Positions 51,127 through 60,977 of a stretch of 64,000 bases of DNA are shown here, piece after piece. The stretch comes from Desulfatitalea alkaliphila. Its GTDB lineage: Bacteria; Desulfobacterota; Desulfobacteria; Desulfobacterales; Desulfosarcinaceae. The notes beneath the pieces were generated by a model. It did not search any database. It was not told the DNA's origin and saw nothing but the letters and a program-made list of their open reading frames with translations. The stretch spans positions 264,427-328,426 of the forward strand of contig NZ_JALJRB010000003.1 of NCBI RefSeq assembly GCF_022968795.1. The letters are read 5' to 3'. The position numbers and the translations under genes are program-made. The stretch's first letter is position 1. The number at the start of each line of letters is the position of its first letter.

Positions 51127-53975
51127 CCGGCGTGGAGGATCTCCTGGATCGTTTCGGAAAGCTTGCTCAGCGCAAAGGGTTTCTGCAGAAAGCCGTCACA
51201 CCCTTTATCCATAATCTCGCGGGCGGTGTCGTTCATGCTGTAGCCGCTGCAGAGCAAAGTTTTCATGGCAGGGTTGAGGGACTTGAGGCGCACGAACAGC
51301 TCGCCGCCACTCATACCCGGCATGATCATGTCGATAATGGCCAGATCGATGGTCGCCGCTCGATCGGCAAACCGCGCCAGGGCCTCATCGCCGCTGGCGG
51401 CATTGACCACGTCATAGCCCAACCCTTGCAGCAACTGCGTGCTCGTTTCCAGCACCATGGGCTCATCGTCGACCAGTAAAATGGTCCCCTTGCCCTTGCA
51501 CACGGGATCCTCTTGGAGGGGTTGCGATTCCGCCGCTTCATCAAAGCACGGCAAATAGATTTCGAAGGTGGTGCCCACCCCCTTACTGGACCGCACATCG
51601 ATGAACCCTTTGTGGGCCTTGACGATACCGTAGCAAGAGGCCAAGCCCAGGCCGGTGCCTTTGCCTTTCTTGGTGGTGAAAAAAGGCTCGAAGATGTTGT
51701 CCAGGTGCTCGGGAGCGATGCCGCTGCCGCTGTCGCTGAAGGCCACCACCGCGTGGTCGCCCGGCGTCACCATGAAAGGGCGGCCCCGCAGCTGGGCCGG
51801 TGTCGCCTTGCGGGTGCGGATGGTCAGGCCACCGCCATCGGGCATGGCATCGATGGCATTGACGTACATGTTCCAGAACACCTGTTCGATCTGATTGCGA
51901 TCCACCCGCACCGCGCCCACATCGGGCGCCAGGTCCAGATGGACCTCGATCTCCTTGCGGGTGGCGCCGAACAGCTCGGAAGATTCCTGGATCAACGCAT
52001 TCAGGCTGGTCGGTTTCACCTCGTAGTTGCCACCGCGGGCGTAACTGAGCAATTGCCGGTTCATTTTGGCCGCATTGGCGACGATCTGTTCGATTTTCAT
52101 CGCCCTTTCGACCAATTTGTCCGGATGCTGCGCCTCCATGCGGACTAAGGTGATATTGCCTAGTATCCCGGCCAGCCAGTTGTTGAAGTTGTGCGCGATG
52201 CCGCCGGCCAGGGTGCCGATGGATTCCATTTTCTGGGCGTGCAGCAACCGGTTTTCCAACTCCTTGCGCTCCGACTCCATCTTCAGCCGATCGGTGGCAT
52301 CCCGCAGGAACCCGCGGTACCCCAGGGGATGCCCATTGGTATCGACCATCAGAGAGGCCGACAGGTCCACGGGCAGCGGAACTTTGCGGTCGCCCCGGAG
52401 CTCCAGGTGGGCGAAGCGAACCGGCTCGCCGGTATCGCGCATTTGCGCAATAAGCCCCTCCAACTGCCGAGACACGGTTGCACCGAACAGTTCGCGGAAA
52501 TCGCTGCCGATCAACGTCTCCTGGGATCGTCCCGCCAACTCGCCGAAAGCGTGGTTGCTCAAGATGATTTTGAAATCCGGATCGATCTCGAAAAAGCCCT
52601 CCTGAATGCTTTCCAGGGTTTGGCGATAGCGGCTTTCGCTTTCCTGCAGCTTCTGGAAGGAGCGGGCATTGCTGATACTGATGGCGATCTGGGATGCGAT
52701 ACCCTCGAGCAAGTTGATATCGCTCTTTTTCAATGGTGTCTTGGTGGCCACGTTGTCCACCGCCAAGATACCCAGGGGACGCTCCTTGTAGAGAATGGGG
52801 ATGCACAACAACGAGCGTACATTGAACTTTTTGACCATTTCGCGACTGCGTGGCGAAAGGGCGTCGGCCATCTTGTTGGCATCGGTGATGGTCAGGTGGC
52901 GACGGTCCAAAAAGCTTCTGACGAAAAACCCCTTTGAATCCGGTTTGTCCAACTGGAAAGCCGCCTGCCGCAAATAGTTGCGCTCGATCTCGGAATAGCC
53001 GTACCCGGCGGCATAAACCAACTCTGTGCCCTTATCGTTGGCCAGCATGATCAACCCTCGATCGAAGGCGAGCCGTTGTTCCATCAAGGCCGCCAACTGG
53101 CGCATCAAGGCTTCGGTATCGAAGATGGCGGCGGTGGCCCGGCCGATCTCCTGCACCAACAGGGAGTTGTCATAACTGACGTGGGCGGAGCGAATACGGG
53201 CTTCGGCGGATACGCTGCCGACCTCGATGATCTTTTCCATCTCCCGCATCTTCAGGTGCGCATAGGCGATACCCAAGCCGCCGTTGATAACGATCAGGGC
53301 AACCAACAACGGCAGAAAAAAACCGGTACCGGTCAGGAAATAGGTCAGCGGCGCAACCAGCAAAGAGCCTAGCAAGGTGTAGTTGCGCACCAGGCGAACG
53401 GCTTGGGACGGCGGTGTCTCCCAGGATACGATGTAGCGGCAGGCCCCATCCCCTTTGTGGTAGCATTCCGGGTGCTCGATACGGCCGTGTTGGTTGGTGA
53501 AAAGCTTGGGCAGTGCCTCGATGGTCCCCAGGCGATTTTCGCACTGGTACGGCTTTTCGGCCACATCGGGCTTGGGTGTGGAGATGATCTCCACCTTGCC
53601 CGGCCCGAGTCGCCGGGACTCCACCGTGGCGCCCCGGGTAAACATCGGAAAGTACTTGGCGATGGCCAGCATGGCGGTTTCGGTGTTGAGCAGCCCAATC
53701 ACATATTGATTGATCTGGGCCAAACCCGCCGAGGAGGCACTGAATCGGCCGGCATTGCGGGCGATGGCTTCGTCGCCGGTCTTCTCGGCGACAATCTCGT
53801 AAAAGCGGTCCGCCTGGTGTTGGGTGAACCAGTGGGCCGTATCGGCCACCTCCGCGGTGGTCATACCGGCGTGCTCAAGGATCTCCTGCAGATTGACATT
53901 GGGGTGGGCCACCCGCAGATAGTCAAAATAAATCTCAAAAATCCGGCTGCTGTAAAGAGGTGTGTCTTCAGTCAT
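51123..53975 (-). CDS. Hybrid sensor histidine kinase (TM, GAF, PAS, HisKA, HATPase, receiver)
   Basis: 950 residues. Residues 1-~190 form an unidentified sensor region (IFEIYFDYLRVAHPNVNLQE, CYHKGDGACRYIVSW), followed by two membrane segments (~207-250), a GAF domain (~285-440), a PAS domain (~450-565), the kinase core with His in TLAGGIAHNFNNWLAGI, the ATPase (NMYVNAIDAMPDGGG, DSGSGIAPE, GTGLGLASCYGI) and a C-terminal receiver (LLVDDEP, Asp in LAIIDMIMPG, LQKPFA). The N-terminal YHKGDG-type motif resembles V4R/heme-NO-related sensors. Start MTEDTPLYS at 53975. Confidence 0.93.
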   Translation of the reverse strand: MTEDTPLYSSRIFEIYFDYLRVAHPNVNLQEILEHAGMTTAEVADTAHWFTQHQADRFYEIVAEKTGDEAIARNAGRFSASSAGLAQINQYVIGLLNTETAMLAIAKYFPMFTRGATVESRRLGPGKVEIISTPKPDVAEKPYQCENRLGTIEALPKLFTNQHGRIEHPECYHKGDGACRYIVSWETPPSQAVRLVRNYTLLGSLLVAPLTYFLTGTGFFLPLLVALIVINGGLGIAYAHLKMREMEKIIEVGSVSAEARIRSAHVSYDNSLLVQEIGRATAAIFDTEALMRQLAALMEQRLAFDRGLIMLANDKGTELVYAAGYGYSEIERNYLRQAAFQLDKPDSKGFFVRSFLDRRHLTITDANKMADALSPRSREMVKKFNVRSLLCIPILYKERPLGILAVDNVATKTPLKKSDINLLEGIASQIAISISNARSFQKLQESESRYRQTLESIQEGFFEIDPDFKIILSNHAFGELAGRSQETLIGSDFRELFGATVSRQLEGLIAQMRDTGEPVRFAHLELRGDRKVPLPVDLSASLMVDTNGHPLGYRGFLRDATDRLKMESERKELENRLLHAQKMESIGTLAGGIAHNFNNWLAGILGNITLVRMEAQHPDKLVERAMKIEQIVANAAKMNRQLLSYARGGNYEVKPTSLNALIQESSELFGATRKEIEVHLDLAPDVGAVRVDRNQIEQVFWNMYVNAIDAMPDGGGLTIRTRKATPAQLRGRPFMVTPGDHAVVAFSDSGSGIAPEHLDNIFEPFFTTKKGKGTGLGLASCYGIVKAHKGFIDVRSSKGVGTTFEIYLPCFDEAAESQPLQEDPVCKGKGTILLVDDEPMVLETSTQLLQGLGYDVVNAASGDEALARFADRAATIDLAIIDMIMPGMSGGELFVRLKSLNPAMKTLLCSGYSMNDTAREIMDKGCDGFLQKPFALSKLSETIQEILHAG

Positions 53976-54186
53976 TTTCCCGTCGCAACGCGAGTAACAG
54001 CACGGTATGAGCAAGTACAACGGATCTGTTTGAAGCAGTGGCCAAGGTCACTTCAGAAGTTGGCCAAGCCCCTAAAAAAATAGTAATACCAATTTACTAA
54101 GGGAAAATCCATCAAAAACTGCCGCTTGCCATCCGGACCGTAGCCCCAAACACAAACCGATACATGGCAACCTTCGCAACCAGGGA
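53976..54186. other. Intergenic leader, no gene seen
   Basis: AT-rich stretch upstream of the hybrid kinase, probably holding its promoter; no confident box pair. Confidence 0.4.
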
Positions 54187-54374
54187 TTAAGGGCTCGCGA
54201 AAAAATAACTTCCCATTTTATGCATCCCTGCTTCAGGTCGTCTTGGCCCGATCAGCGGATTCATAATCCTCGGAATAGCTCGCGATGCCTCCGGTTTTGC
54301 ATCCGCTGATCAAACCAATCCGACCCAAATCCAGGCGCCTAAAATGGGAAGTTATTTTTTCGCGAACCCTAAAC
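54187..54374. repeat. 188-bp nested inverted-repeat element (MITE-like)
   Basis: Outer arms 54187-54220 and 54341-54374 are complementary over 34 bases with about three mismatches (core GCGAAAAAATAACTTCCCAT). A nested perfect 11-bp pair, GATCAGCGGAT (54249) and ATCCGCTGATC (54302), lies inside. No open frame of note within; downstream of the YjbQ gene and upstream of the hybrid kinase. Confidence 0.88.
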
Positions 54375-54395
54375 AGCCGCCGGCGCCATGCTGTA

Positions 54396-54812
54396 TTATT
54401 CTCCGATGATTTTGACCAACACCCGTTTGCGGCGCCGGCCGTCGAACTCGCCGTAAAATATCTGCTCCCAAGTACCAAAATCCAATTTGCCTTTTGTTAT
54501 CGCCACCACCACCTCACGGCCCATGATTTGCCGTTTGAGGTGGGCGTCGGCATTGTCTTCGCCCACATTGTGGCGATATTGGGCAACCGGGGCGTGGGGG
54601 GCCAGCTTTTCCAGCCATTGCTCATAGTCGTGATGCAAACCGCTCTCGTCGTCGTTGATGAACACGCTGGCGGTGATGTGCATGGCGTTGACCAGCATCA
54701 ATCCTTCCTGAACACCGCTTTCGGCCAAAAACTCCTCCACCTGGGGCGTTATGTTGATAAAAGCCCGGCGGGTGGGCACTTCGAACCACAGCTCCTTGCG
54801 AAAGCTCTTCAT
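54396..54812 (-). CDS. yjbQ: YjbQ/UPF0047 family protein
   Basis: 138 residues. Hallmarks of the family: [20 protein letters not shown], the metal-site [32 protein letters not shown] and [14 protein letters not shown]. coli YjbQ has low thiamine-phosphate synthase activity; the true role is uncertain. GAGGAG precedes the ATG at 54812. Confidence 0.94.
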   Translation of the reverse strand: MKSFRKELWFEVPTRRAFINITPQVEEFLAESGVQEGLMLVNAMHITASVFINDDESGLHHDYEQWLEKLAPHAPVAQYRHNVGEDNADAHLKRQIMGREVVVAITKGKLDFGTWEQIFYGEFDGRRRKRVLVKIIGE

Positions 54813-54899
54813 CTGCAACTCCTCGTAAAACTTCCTCTGGTTTGTCTACAGCACCGGTTGCATGCTGCCTTATCGTGTGCGCTTTTGGGGGCGCGCTGT

Positions 54900-56240
54900 C
54901 TATAGGGCCTTAATCAATTGATTGGCCGCCACCAGCAACGGATCCCATGTGGGCCCGAAGGGCGGGGCGTAAGCCAGATCGGTCTGGCCGAAATGTTCCA
55001 CGGTCATCCGCGCATGCAGGGCCACGGCGGCCGCATTGATCCGCTGGGCCACCCCTTCCCGGCCCACCATCTGGGCGCCTAATAAACGACCACTCTTTTT
55101 GTCACCCACGAGGTGCACATGGATCGTCGAAGCCCCCGGATGGCCATGGGCCCGGGAGCTGGTGTGGATGGTGACCTCGGCCGGCTCGAAACCGGCATCG
55201 GCCGCCTCGGCGGCGGTCAGGCCCGTGCGGGCGACGGCCAGGTCGAACACCTTGAAAACCGCACTGCCCACCACGCCCTGAAGATCCACCGGTTTGCCGC
55301 ACACATCGTCGGCCGCGGCCCAGCCGGCCCGATTGGCCCGCAGGGCCAGCGGAATCCATGCCCGTTGGCCGGTGACAACGTGGAATGCGTCGGCGCAGTC
55401 GCCCGCTGCCCGTATGGCGGGATCCGAAGTGCGGGTGCGACCGTCTATGGCAATGGAACGGGAGGGGCCGAGGACCAGACCGGCTTTTGCCGCCAGGTCG
55501 CTGTTGGGTCTGACGCCCGTGGCCACCAGCACCAGGTCGGCCGCCAAGGTCTCCCCGCCCTGCGCCGTGACCCGGAGCCGATCATTTTGCGCGTTGATGC
55601 CTTCCAGTTGAAATTGGGTACGGACGGCGACCGCATTGTGGGTCAAGCACTCCTGCACCGCCGCGGCCAAGTCCGGCGCCAGCCAGGGCAGCAGACCGGG
55701 TCGCGGTTTGACCATGGTCACCTCGATATCCAAAGCCCGCAACGCTTCGGCCATCTCCATGCCGATGTACCCCATGCCAACGATCACCGCGGCCCGCACC
55801 GAACGGGACGCCAGCCAGGATTTGATGCGCCGGCCGTCCTCCAAGCGCTTGAGCGTCAACACCCCCGGCAGATCGAAGCCCGGCTGCTCAGGGGAGACCG
55901 GCGTCGCCCCGGTGGCGATGAGCAATGCATCGTAGGAGATTTCAAAACTTCCCCGCGGTCCCTCGCCGACCACCTTGCGCCCTTGACGGTCGATGCCCGT
56001 CGCCCGGTGCCGGGTGAGCAGCGCGATATCCATCTTCTTGCGAAACACATCCGCTTGCCGTACCACCAAATCGTCGATCGCCCGCCGGGGATCGGAAATA
56101 TTGTACGGCATGCCTCAGGCGCTGTAGGAAACATCCTCGCCCTGTTCCAACACCGTGATCTCCATCTCCGGCGCGCTGCGCCGCGCCCGGCTGGCGGCGC
56201 TCATCCCGGCGGCATCACCGCCAATAACGACAAATCGCAT
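54900..56240 (-). CDS. Selenocysteine-containing FAD/NAD(P) oxidoreductase (CoA-disulfide reductase / NADH oxidase family)
   Basis: 446 residues if the in-frame TGA at 56115-56117 is read as selenocysteine (residue 42). Conceptual N-terminus: MRFVVIGGDAAGMSAASRAR with the FAD motif, then EDVSYSA-U-GMPYNISDP. The family has Cys exactly here (YSACGMPY), the redox residue of NADH oxidase/peroxidase and CoA-disulfide reductase. After U42 the frame is intact: NAD(P) motif VIVGMGYIGMEMAEAL, FAD-contacting AAGDCADAF and the dimerisation domain, full length for the family. GGGAGG precedes the ATG. A hairpin fits a bacterial SECIS. No selA/B/C/D in the window. A nonsense mutation or frame error is the alternative. 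Confidence 0.85.
56075..56094 (-). promoter_or_regulatory. Candidate bacterial SECIS hairpin downstream of the Sec UGA
   Basis: On the minus strand, bases 21-40 after the TGA fold as CGAUC / GAUCG (5 bp), with a bulged C, then CCC/GGG and an apical GGC loop at +29 to +31. A G at the first two loop positions and a 16-37-base distance from UGA are the rules I recall for bacterial SECIS elements; both are met. Confidence 0.65.
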
Positions 56241-56302
56241 CTGGGCCTCCCTTTTGCGCAACATATGTGAATGAAAGAAAATCCCGCGACACCAACACGC
56301 GT

Positions 56303-56319
56303 CTATGAACTATTCATAG
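56303..56319. promoter_or_regulatory. Inverted repeat in the divergent selenoprotein / hrpA region
   Basis: CTATGAA-CTA-TTCATAG, a perfect 7-bp inverted repeat with a 3-base centre, 63 bases upstream of the selenoprotein start. Could be an operator; regulator unknown. Confidence 0.4.
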
Positions 56320-56413
56320 GTATCGTGGGAAAGGGAGCACGTCAACACATTGCCGCCGTGCGATTCAAATCGAACAGGGGATATGATATGGATGTTGGTT
56401 CGATGAAGTCGCC

Positions 56414-59400
56414 ATGAGACGACCGGCAGCGCAGCGGGCCGGCGCACTGAACAGAACACCGATGGAAAAACGAACGACGACAGAATCCACCGCCGCGGCG
56501 GTATCGCAACAGATGGCCGCGGTCCAACGCCTGCTGCCCGAGGCTTTGCCGGCGGACCGCATAGCGGCCCGCCATGCACTAGGGCGCCTGCGCCGGGCCA
56601 AGGAGCCCCCCCAGCGCAGCATCGCCCGGCTGCAAGGTTTGGCGGACCGCCTGAAGCGCTCGGCAGCCGTGCGTCGTCAGCGGCGCGACCAACGCCTGCG
56701 GCTGACCGTGGACCCCCAACTGCCCATCAGCGCCATGCAGACAGCCTTGATCGAGGCGATCCAGGCCCACCCGGTGGTGATCGTGGCCGGTGAAACCGGA
56801 TCGGGCAAGACCACCCAGCTGCCCAAGCTGTGCCTGGCGGCGGGCCGCGGCGTGGACGGCCTGGTGGGCGTGACCCAGCCGCGGCGCATCGCCGCCCTGA
56901 CCGTGGGCCGGCGCATGGCCGAGGAGTTGGGCCAACCGGTGGGGCAGACGGTGGGGGTCAAGATCCGCTTCCAGGAAACCGCCGGCGACCAGACGCGCAT
57001 CAAGGTGATGACCGACGGCATCCTGCTGGCCGAGGCCCAGTCGGACCGTTTCCTCAACCAGTACGACACCCTCATCGTGGACGAGGCCCACGAACGCAGC
57101 CTGAACATCGACTTCATCCTTGGGCTGCTCAAGCAGTTGTCGGCCAAACGGCGCGATTTGAAGCTGATCATCACCTCGGCCACCATCGACACGGAGAAGT
57201 TCTCCCAAGCCTTTGACGGCGCGCCGGTGATCCAGGTATCGGGCCGCATGTACCCCGTGGAGACCCGCTTCGTCGATCCCTTGGAAGGCAACGGCGAGGA
57301 GGCGGGATACGTGGAGGCGGCCGTGGCCGCCCTGGATCGTTTGCAGCAGGAGCGGCGCCGGGGGGACGTGCTGATCTTCATGCCCACCGAGGCCGATATC
57401 CGCGACACCTGCGAAATGCTGCGGGGCCGGGACTATCCCGGCACCGAAGTGATCCCGCTGTTCGCCCGGCTCTCCGCCGCCGACCAACAGCGGGTGTTTC
57501 AACCGGCCCGCGGCCGCAAGATCGTGGTGGCCACCAACGTGGCCGAAACCTCCATCACCATACCCGGCATCCACTACGTGATCGACACCGGCCTGGCCCG
57601 CATCAGCCAGTACACCCCGCGCTCGCGCACCAACACCTTGCCGGTGGTGCCCATCTCCCAAAGCAGCGCCGACCAGCGCCAGGGCCGCTGCGGCCGCGTG
57701 GCCGACGGCATCTGCATCCGGCTCTACAGCGAAGCGGACTACCTGCAGCGCACGCGCTTCACTCCGCCGGAAATCCTGCGCGCCAACCTGGCCGAGGTGA
57801 TCCTGCGCATGACCGCCCTCAAGCTGGGCGATGTGGCCGCTTTCCCCTTCATCGATCCACCGGCCCCCAGAAGCATCCAGGACGGCTACAGCCTGCTGCT
57901 GGAGCTGGGCGCCATCGCCCAATCGGCCAAGGGCGGCGAAGGGTGCCGGCGCTACACGCTGACGGCCAAGGGGCGCGTGATGGCGCGGCTGCCCCTGGAC
58001 CCCCGCCTGGCCTGCATGCTGTTGGAAGCCCACCAAAGGAGCTGTCTGCCCGAGGTGGCGGTGATCGCCGCCGCCCTGAGCATCCAGGATCCCCGTGAGC
58101 GGCCGGCGGAAAAGCAGGCCCAGGCCGACCAAGCCCACGCCCGCTTCGCCGACCCCGCCTCGGACTTCATCACCCTGCTCAACCTGTGGCACCAATACGG
58201 CGCCATCGTTGCCCGGCGCACCAGCTGGCAGACGGTCAAGCAGTACTGCCGGGAACATTTTATCTCCTTCCGCCGCATGCGCGAGTGGCGCGACGTGCAT
58301 CAGCAGATCGTCGCCGAACTGGCCGAGCACGGCATCGCGGATGATCGCCCCGCCGCACCGCCGCCCGAACCGGGAGACATGGGCCACAGCGCCTACGCCG
58401 CCATTCACCAGTCTGTCCTGAGCGGGTTTCTCTCCAACATCGGCCTGAAGAAGGAGAAGCAGATTTTTCAGGCAGCGCACGGACGGCAGGCCATGGTGTT
58501 CCCCGGATCCGGCGTGTTCAAGAATCCCGGCCAGTGGATTGTGGCCGCCGAGATGGTGGAGACTTCCCGACTTTTCGCCCGCTGCGTGGGCAACATCGAC
58601 CCGGCCTGGATCGAGCCCGTGGGCCGCGAACAGTGCAAGTACACCTACCTTGACCCCCGCTGGGAGCGGCGCCGGGAAGCGGTGATGGCCACCGAGCAGG
58701 TCAGTCTCTACGGTCTGATCGTGGATCGGCGACCCAAGCCTTACGGGCCGGTGGACCCGGAAGAAGCAACCGAAATTTTCATCCGCCAGGCCCTGGTCCT
58801 GGGCGACCTGCGCAAGCCCCTGCCCTTCATGCAACACAACCAGCAACTGATCTCCGACATCGAGGCCATGCAGGATCGTTTGCGGCGCAAGGACCTGCTG
58901 GTGGACGAGCAGGTGCTGCTGCACCTATACCGGGAGCGGCTGGGACAGGTGTACGATCTGCGCGGTTTGAAGAAAAGGATCGACCAGGCCGGCGAAGACC
59001 AATTTTTGCGCTTTCGCCGCGAAGAGCTGCTCTACACCGCCCCGGAAGCCGACCAGTTGGCCCGCTTCCCCGAACAGGTGGCAGCCGGCGACCTGGCCCT
59101 GGCTTTGCAATACCGTTTCGCGCCGGGCGAGGAAAACGACGGCGTCACCCTGCAGGTGCCTGAGACCGCCGCCGGCGCCGTGGCCGATGAAACGGTCCAG
59201 TGGCTGGTGCCCGGCCTGTTGGGCGAGAAGATCGCCGCCCTGATCAAAGCCTTGCCCAAGGAACATCGGCGCAAACTGGTGCCCATCAACGAAACGGTAC
59301 AAACCATCGTCGAACATATGCCAGCCGACCCGCGCACCCGCCTGCCCGCGGCCCTGAGCCGCTTCATCCGCGGCCGGTGGGGCGTGACGATTCCCGAAAC

Positions 59401-60454
59401 GACCTGGAACGAGGCGCAACTGCCCGATCACTTGCGCATGCGCATCGCCGTCACCGATCCCCGGGGCCGCGTCTTACGTGCCGGACGGGACACCGGCGTG
59501 CTCAAGAGCGCCGGCACCGATGCGGCCCCGAGCGAAAATTTCGCGGCGGCCCGGCGGGCCTGGGAACGCGGGCCCATAACAGCCTGGGACTTCGGTGACC
59601 TGCCGGAAACGGTGCCCCTGCCCGCCGGCCGGAGGGGGCAGCACATCGGCCATCCCTGTCTGGAAGCCCGAGGCAAGGAGATCTATTTGACCGTCCATGC
59701 CGACCGCCGGCAGGCCCGGCACATTCACCGACAGGGTGTCAAGGCACTGCTGGCGGACCGCTTCAAAGGAGAACTTAAATTTCTACGCAAAAACCTGGCC
59801 CTGCCCTACGAAAGCCACGTCCTGTGCCGTTACCTGGGCGGCCGGGCGGTGCTGGAAGAGCAACTGCTGCACAAGGTGCTCGATGAACAATTGGCCCGCG
59901 ACATCCGCAAGGCCGCCGACTTCGACAAGATGGCGGCCGCCTTGGCCGAGACCGGTATGGCGGCCTGGGGCCGGACCAAGCGGGACCACCTGCTGGCCAT
60001 TCTGCAAGCCTACCACGAGCTGCGCATGCGCCTGGCCGATTTGGACAAGACCCACCTGCGCAACGCCGCCGTGCACGCCTTCCTCGATGACCTGCGACAA
60101 CGGTTGACCACCCTGGTGCCCGAGAACCTGCTGACGCTCTACGACGACGAACGCCTCGCCCAACTGCCGCGCTACATCCGGGCCCTTGCCATCCGGGCCG
60201 ACCGGGGGGTCCTGGACCTGGAAAAAGACCAAACCAAGGCGCGGCAGGTGGCGCCCTTCGCAGACCGCCTGCAGACCCTGATCGCCGATCTCAGCCCCCA
60301 CAGCAGCAACGCCAAACGCCAAGCGGTGGAGGATTTCGTCTGGCTGTTGGAAGAGTTCCGCATCGCCGTCTTCGCTCCGGAAATTAAAACCGCCCAGCCC
60401 GTTTCGGCCAAACGGCTGGAGAAACAGCTGCGGGAAATCGAGCAGATGGTGTAG
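56414..60454 (+). CDS. hrpA: ATP-dependent RNA helicase HrpA
   Basis: 1346 residues (an ATG at 56462 would give 1330), the full length of HrpA. DEAH-box helicase: motif I GETGSGKTTQ, TQPRRIAALTVGRRMAEEL, DEAH in IVDEAHERSLN, SAT in ITSATIDTEKF, TNVAETSITIPG and QRQGRCGR; then HA2, OB and the long C-terminal DUF3418 region. Helps rescue stalled ribosomes or process mRNA in E. coli. No partner genes nearby; convergent with the hotdog-protein gene. Confidence 0.96.
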   Translation: MRRPAAQRAGALNRTPMEKRTTTESTAAAVSQQMAAVQRLLPEALPADRIAARHALGRLRRAKEPPQRSIARLQGLADRLKRSAAVRRQRRDQRLRLTVDPQLPISAMQTALIEAIQAHPVVIVAGETGSGKTTQLPKLCLAAGRGVDGLVGVTQPRRIAALTVGRRMAEELGQPVGQTVGVKIRFQETAGDQTRIKVMTDGILLAEAQSDRFLNQYDTLIVDEAHERSLNIDFILGLLKQLSAKRRDLKLIITSATIDTEKFSQAFDGAPVIQVSGRMYPVETRFVDPLEGNGEEAGYVEAAVAALDRLQQERRRGDVLIFMPTEADIRDTCEMLRGRDYPGTEVIPLFARLSAADQQRVFQPARGRKIVVATNVAETSITIPGIHYVIDTGLARISQYTPRSRTNTLPVVPISQSSADQRQGRCGRVADGICIRLYSEADYLQRTRFTPPEILRANLAEVILRMTALKLGDVAAFPFIDPPAPRSIQDGYSLLLELGAIAQSAKGGEGCRRYTLTAKGRVMARLPLDPRLACMLLEAHQRSCLPEVAVIAAALSIQDPRERPAEKQAQADQAHARFADPASDFITLLNLWHQYGAIVARRTSWQTVKQYCREHFISFRRMREWRDVHQQIVAELAEHGIADDRPAAPPPEPGDMGHSAYAAIHQSVLSGFLSNIGLKKEKQIFQAAHGRQAMVFPGSGVFKNPGQWIVAAEMVETSRLFARCVGNIDPAWIEPVGREQCKYTYLDPRWERRREAVMATEQVSLYGLIVDRRPKPYGPVDPEEATEIFIRQALVLGDLRKPLPFMQHNQQLISDIEAMQDRLRRKDLLVDEQVLLHLYRERLGQVYDLRGLKKRIDQAGEDQFLRFRREELLYTAPEADQLARFPEQVAAGDLALALQYRFAPGEENDGVTLQVPETAAGAVADETVQWLVPGLLGEKIAALIKALPKEHRRKLVPINETVQTIVEHMPADPRTRLPAALSRFIRGRWGVTIPETTWNEAQLPDHLRMRIAVTDPRGRVLRAGRDTGVLKSAGTDAAPSENFAAARRAWERGPITAWDFGDLPETVPLPAGRRGQHIGHPCLEARGKEIYLTVHADRRQARHIHRQGVKALLADRFKGELKFLRKNLALPYESHVLCRYLGGRAVLEEQLLHKVLDEQLARDIRKAADFDKMAAALAETGMAAWGRTKRDHLLAILQAYHELRMRLADLDKTHLRNAAVHAFLDDLRQRLTTLVPENLLTLYDDERLAQLPRYIRALAIRADRGVLDLEKDQTKARQVAPFADRLQTLIADLSPHSSNAKRQAVEDFVWLLEEFRIAVFAPEIKTAQPVSAKRLEKQLREIEQMV

Positions 60455-60477
60455 GTGTGAAAATGAACTTTCTCAGT

Positions 60478-60939
60478 TCACCCGTCCACCTCGACGGGTG
60501 CTTTGCGACGCACATAGAGCGTCTTGGCGATCCTGGCCACCACTTCCCCGGCCTCGTCCCGCACCAACACCAGCAGATCGGGCAAATACTTCTCCCCGTC
60601 CGCCGTGCGGGCCTTGATGGTGTCGATGGTCGACCGTTCCACTTGAAAGTCGGCCGTCACCGTCCCCTTGCCCGGCTTGACGAACTTGATGTGGGCCGCC
60701 TTGTCCCAAACCACATAGTCCTCGCCCAGGATCCGGATCAGCATCAGCATGTAGAACGGATCGACCATGGCATAGAGCGACCCGCCGAAATGGGTGCCCA
60801 CAATGTTGCGGTTGTACCAGTGCATCTTCATTCGCACGGACAGCCGGTGAAAATCGGGGGCCACCGACGTGATGGTGATGCCGGTGGCCCAATAAGGCGG
60901 GTAAAAGTTGAGCAACCACTTGAAGAGACGATGGTTCAT
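60478..60939 (-). CDS. DUF4442 hotdog-fold thioesterase-like protein
   Basis: 153 residues. The hotdog outline is seen in FHRLSVRMKMHWYNRNIVGTHFGG, SLYAMVDPFYMLML and TADFQVERSTID. The NIVGTHFGGSLYAMVDP helix-start is characteristic of DUF4442. Possible acyl-thioester hydrolysis or binding; unproven. Weak ribosome site. In the same direction as the PAS gene upstream, 38 bases away. Confidence 0.82.
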   Translation of the reverse strand: MNHRLFKWLLNFYPPYWATGITITSVAPDFHRLSVRMKMHWYNRNIVGTHFGGSLYAMVDPFYMLMLIRILGEDYVVWDKAAHIKFVKPGKGTVTADFQVERSTIDTIKARTADGEKYLPDLLVLVRDEAGEVVARIAKTLYVRRKAPVEVDG

Positions 60940-60977
60940 GGAGGGTTCCGTTGTGGCGAAAGGGCGCGCAGCGAAGG

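Noticed and set aside
56109..56111. Treating the ATG just after the TGA as the start of a truncated, 403-residue oxidoreductase
   Set aside because: It would remove the FAD-binding N-terminus and the redox residue, while the upstream codons encode these perfectly in the same frame with a proper ribosome site.
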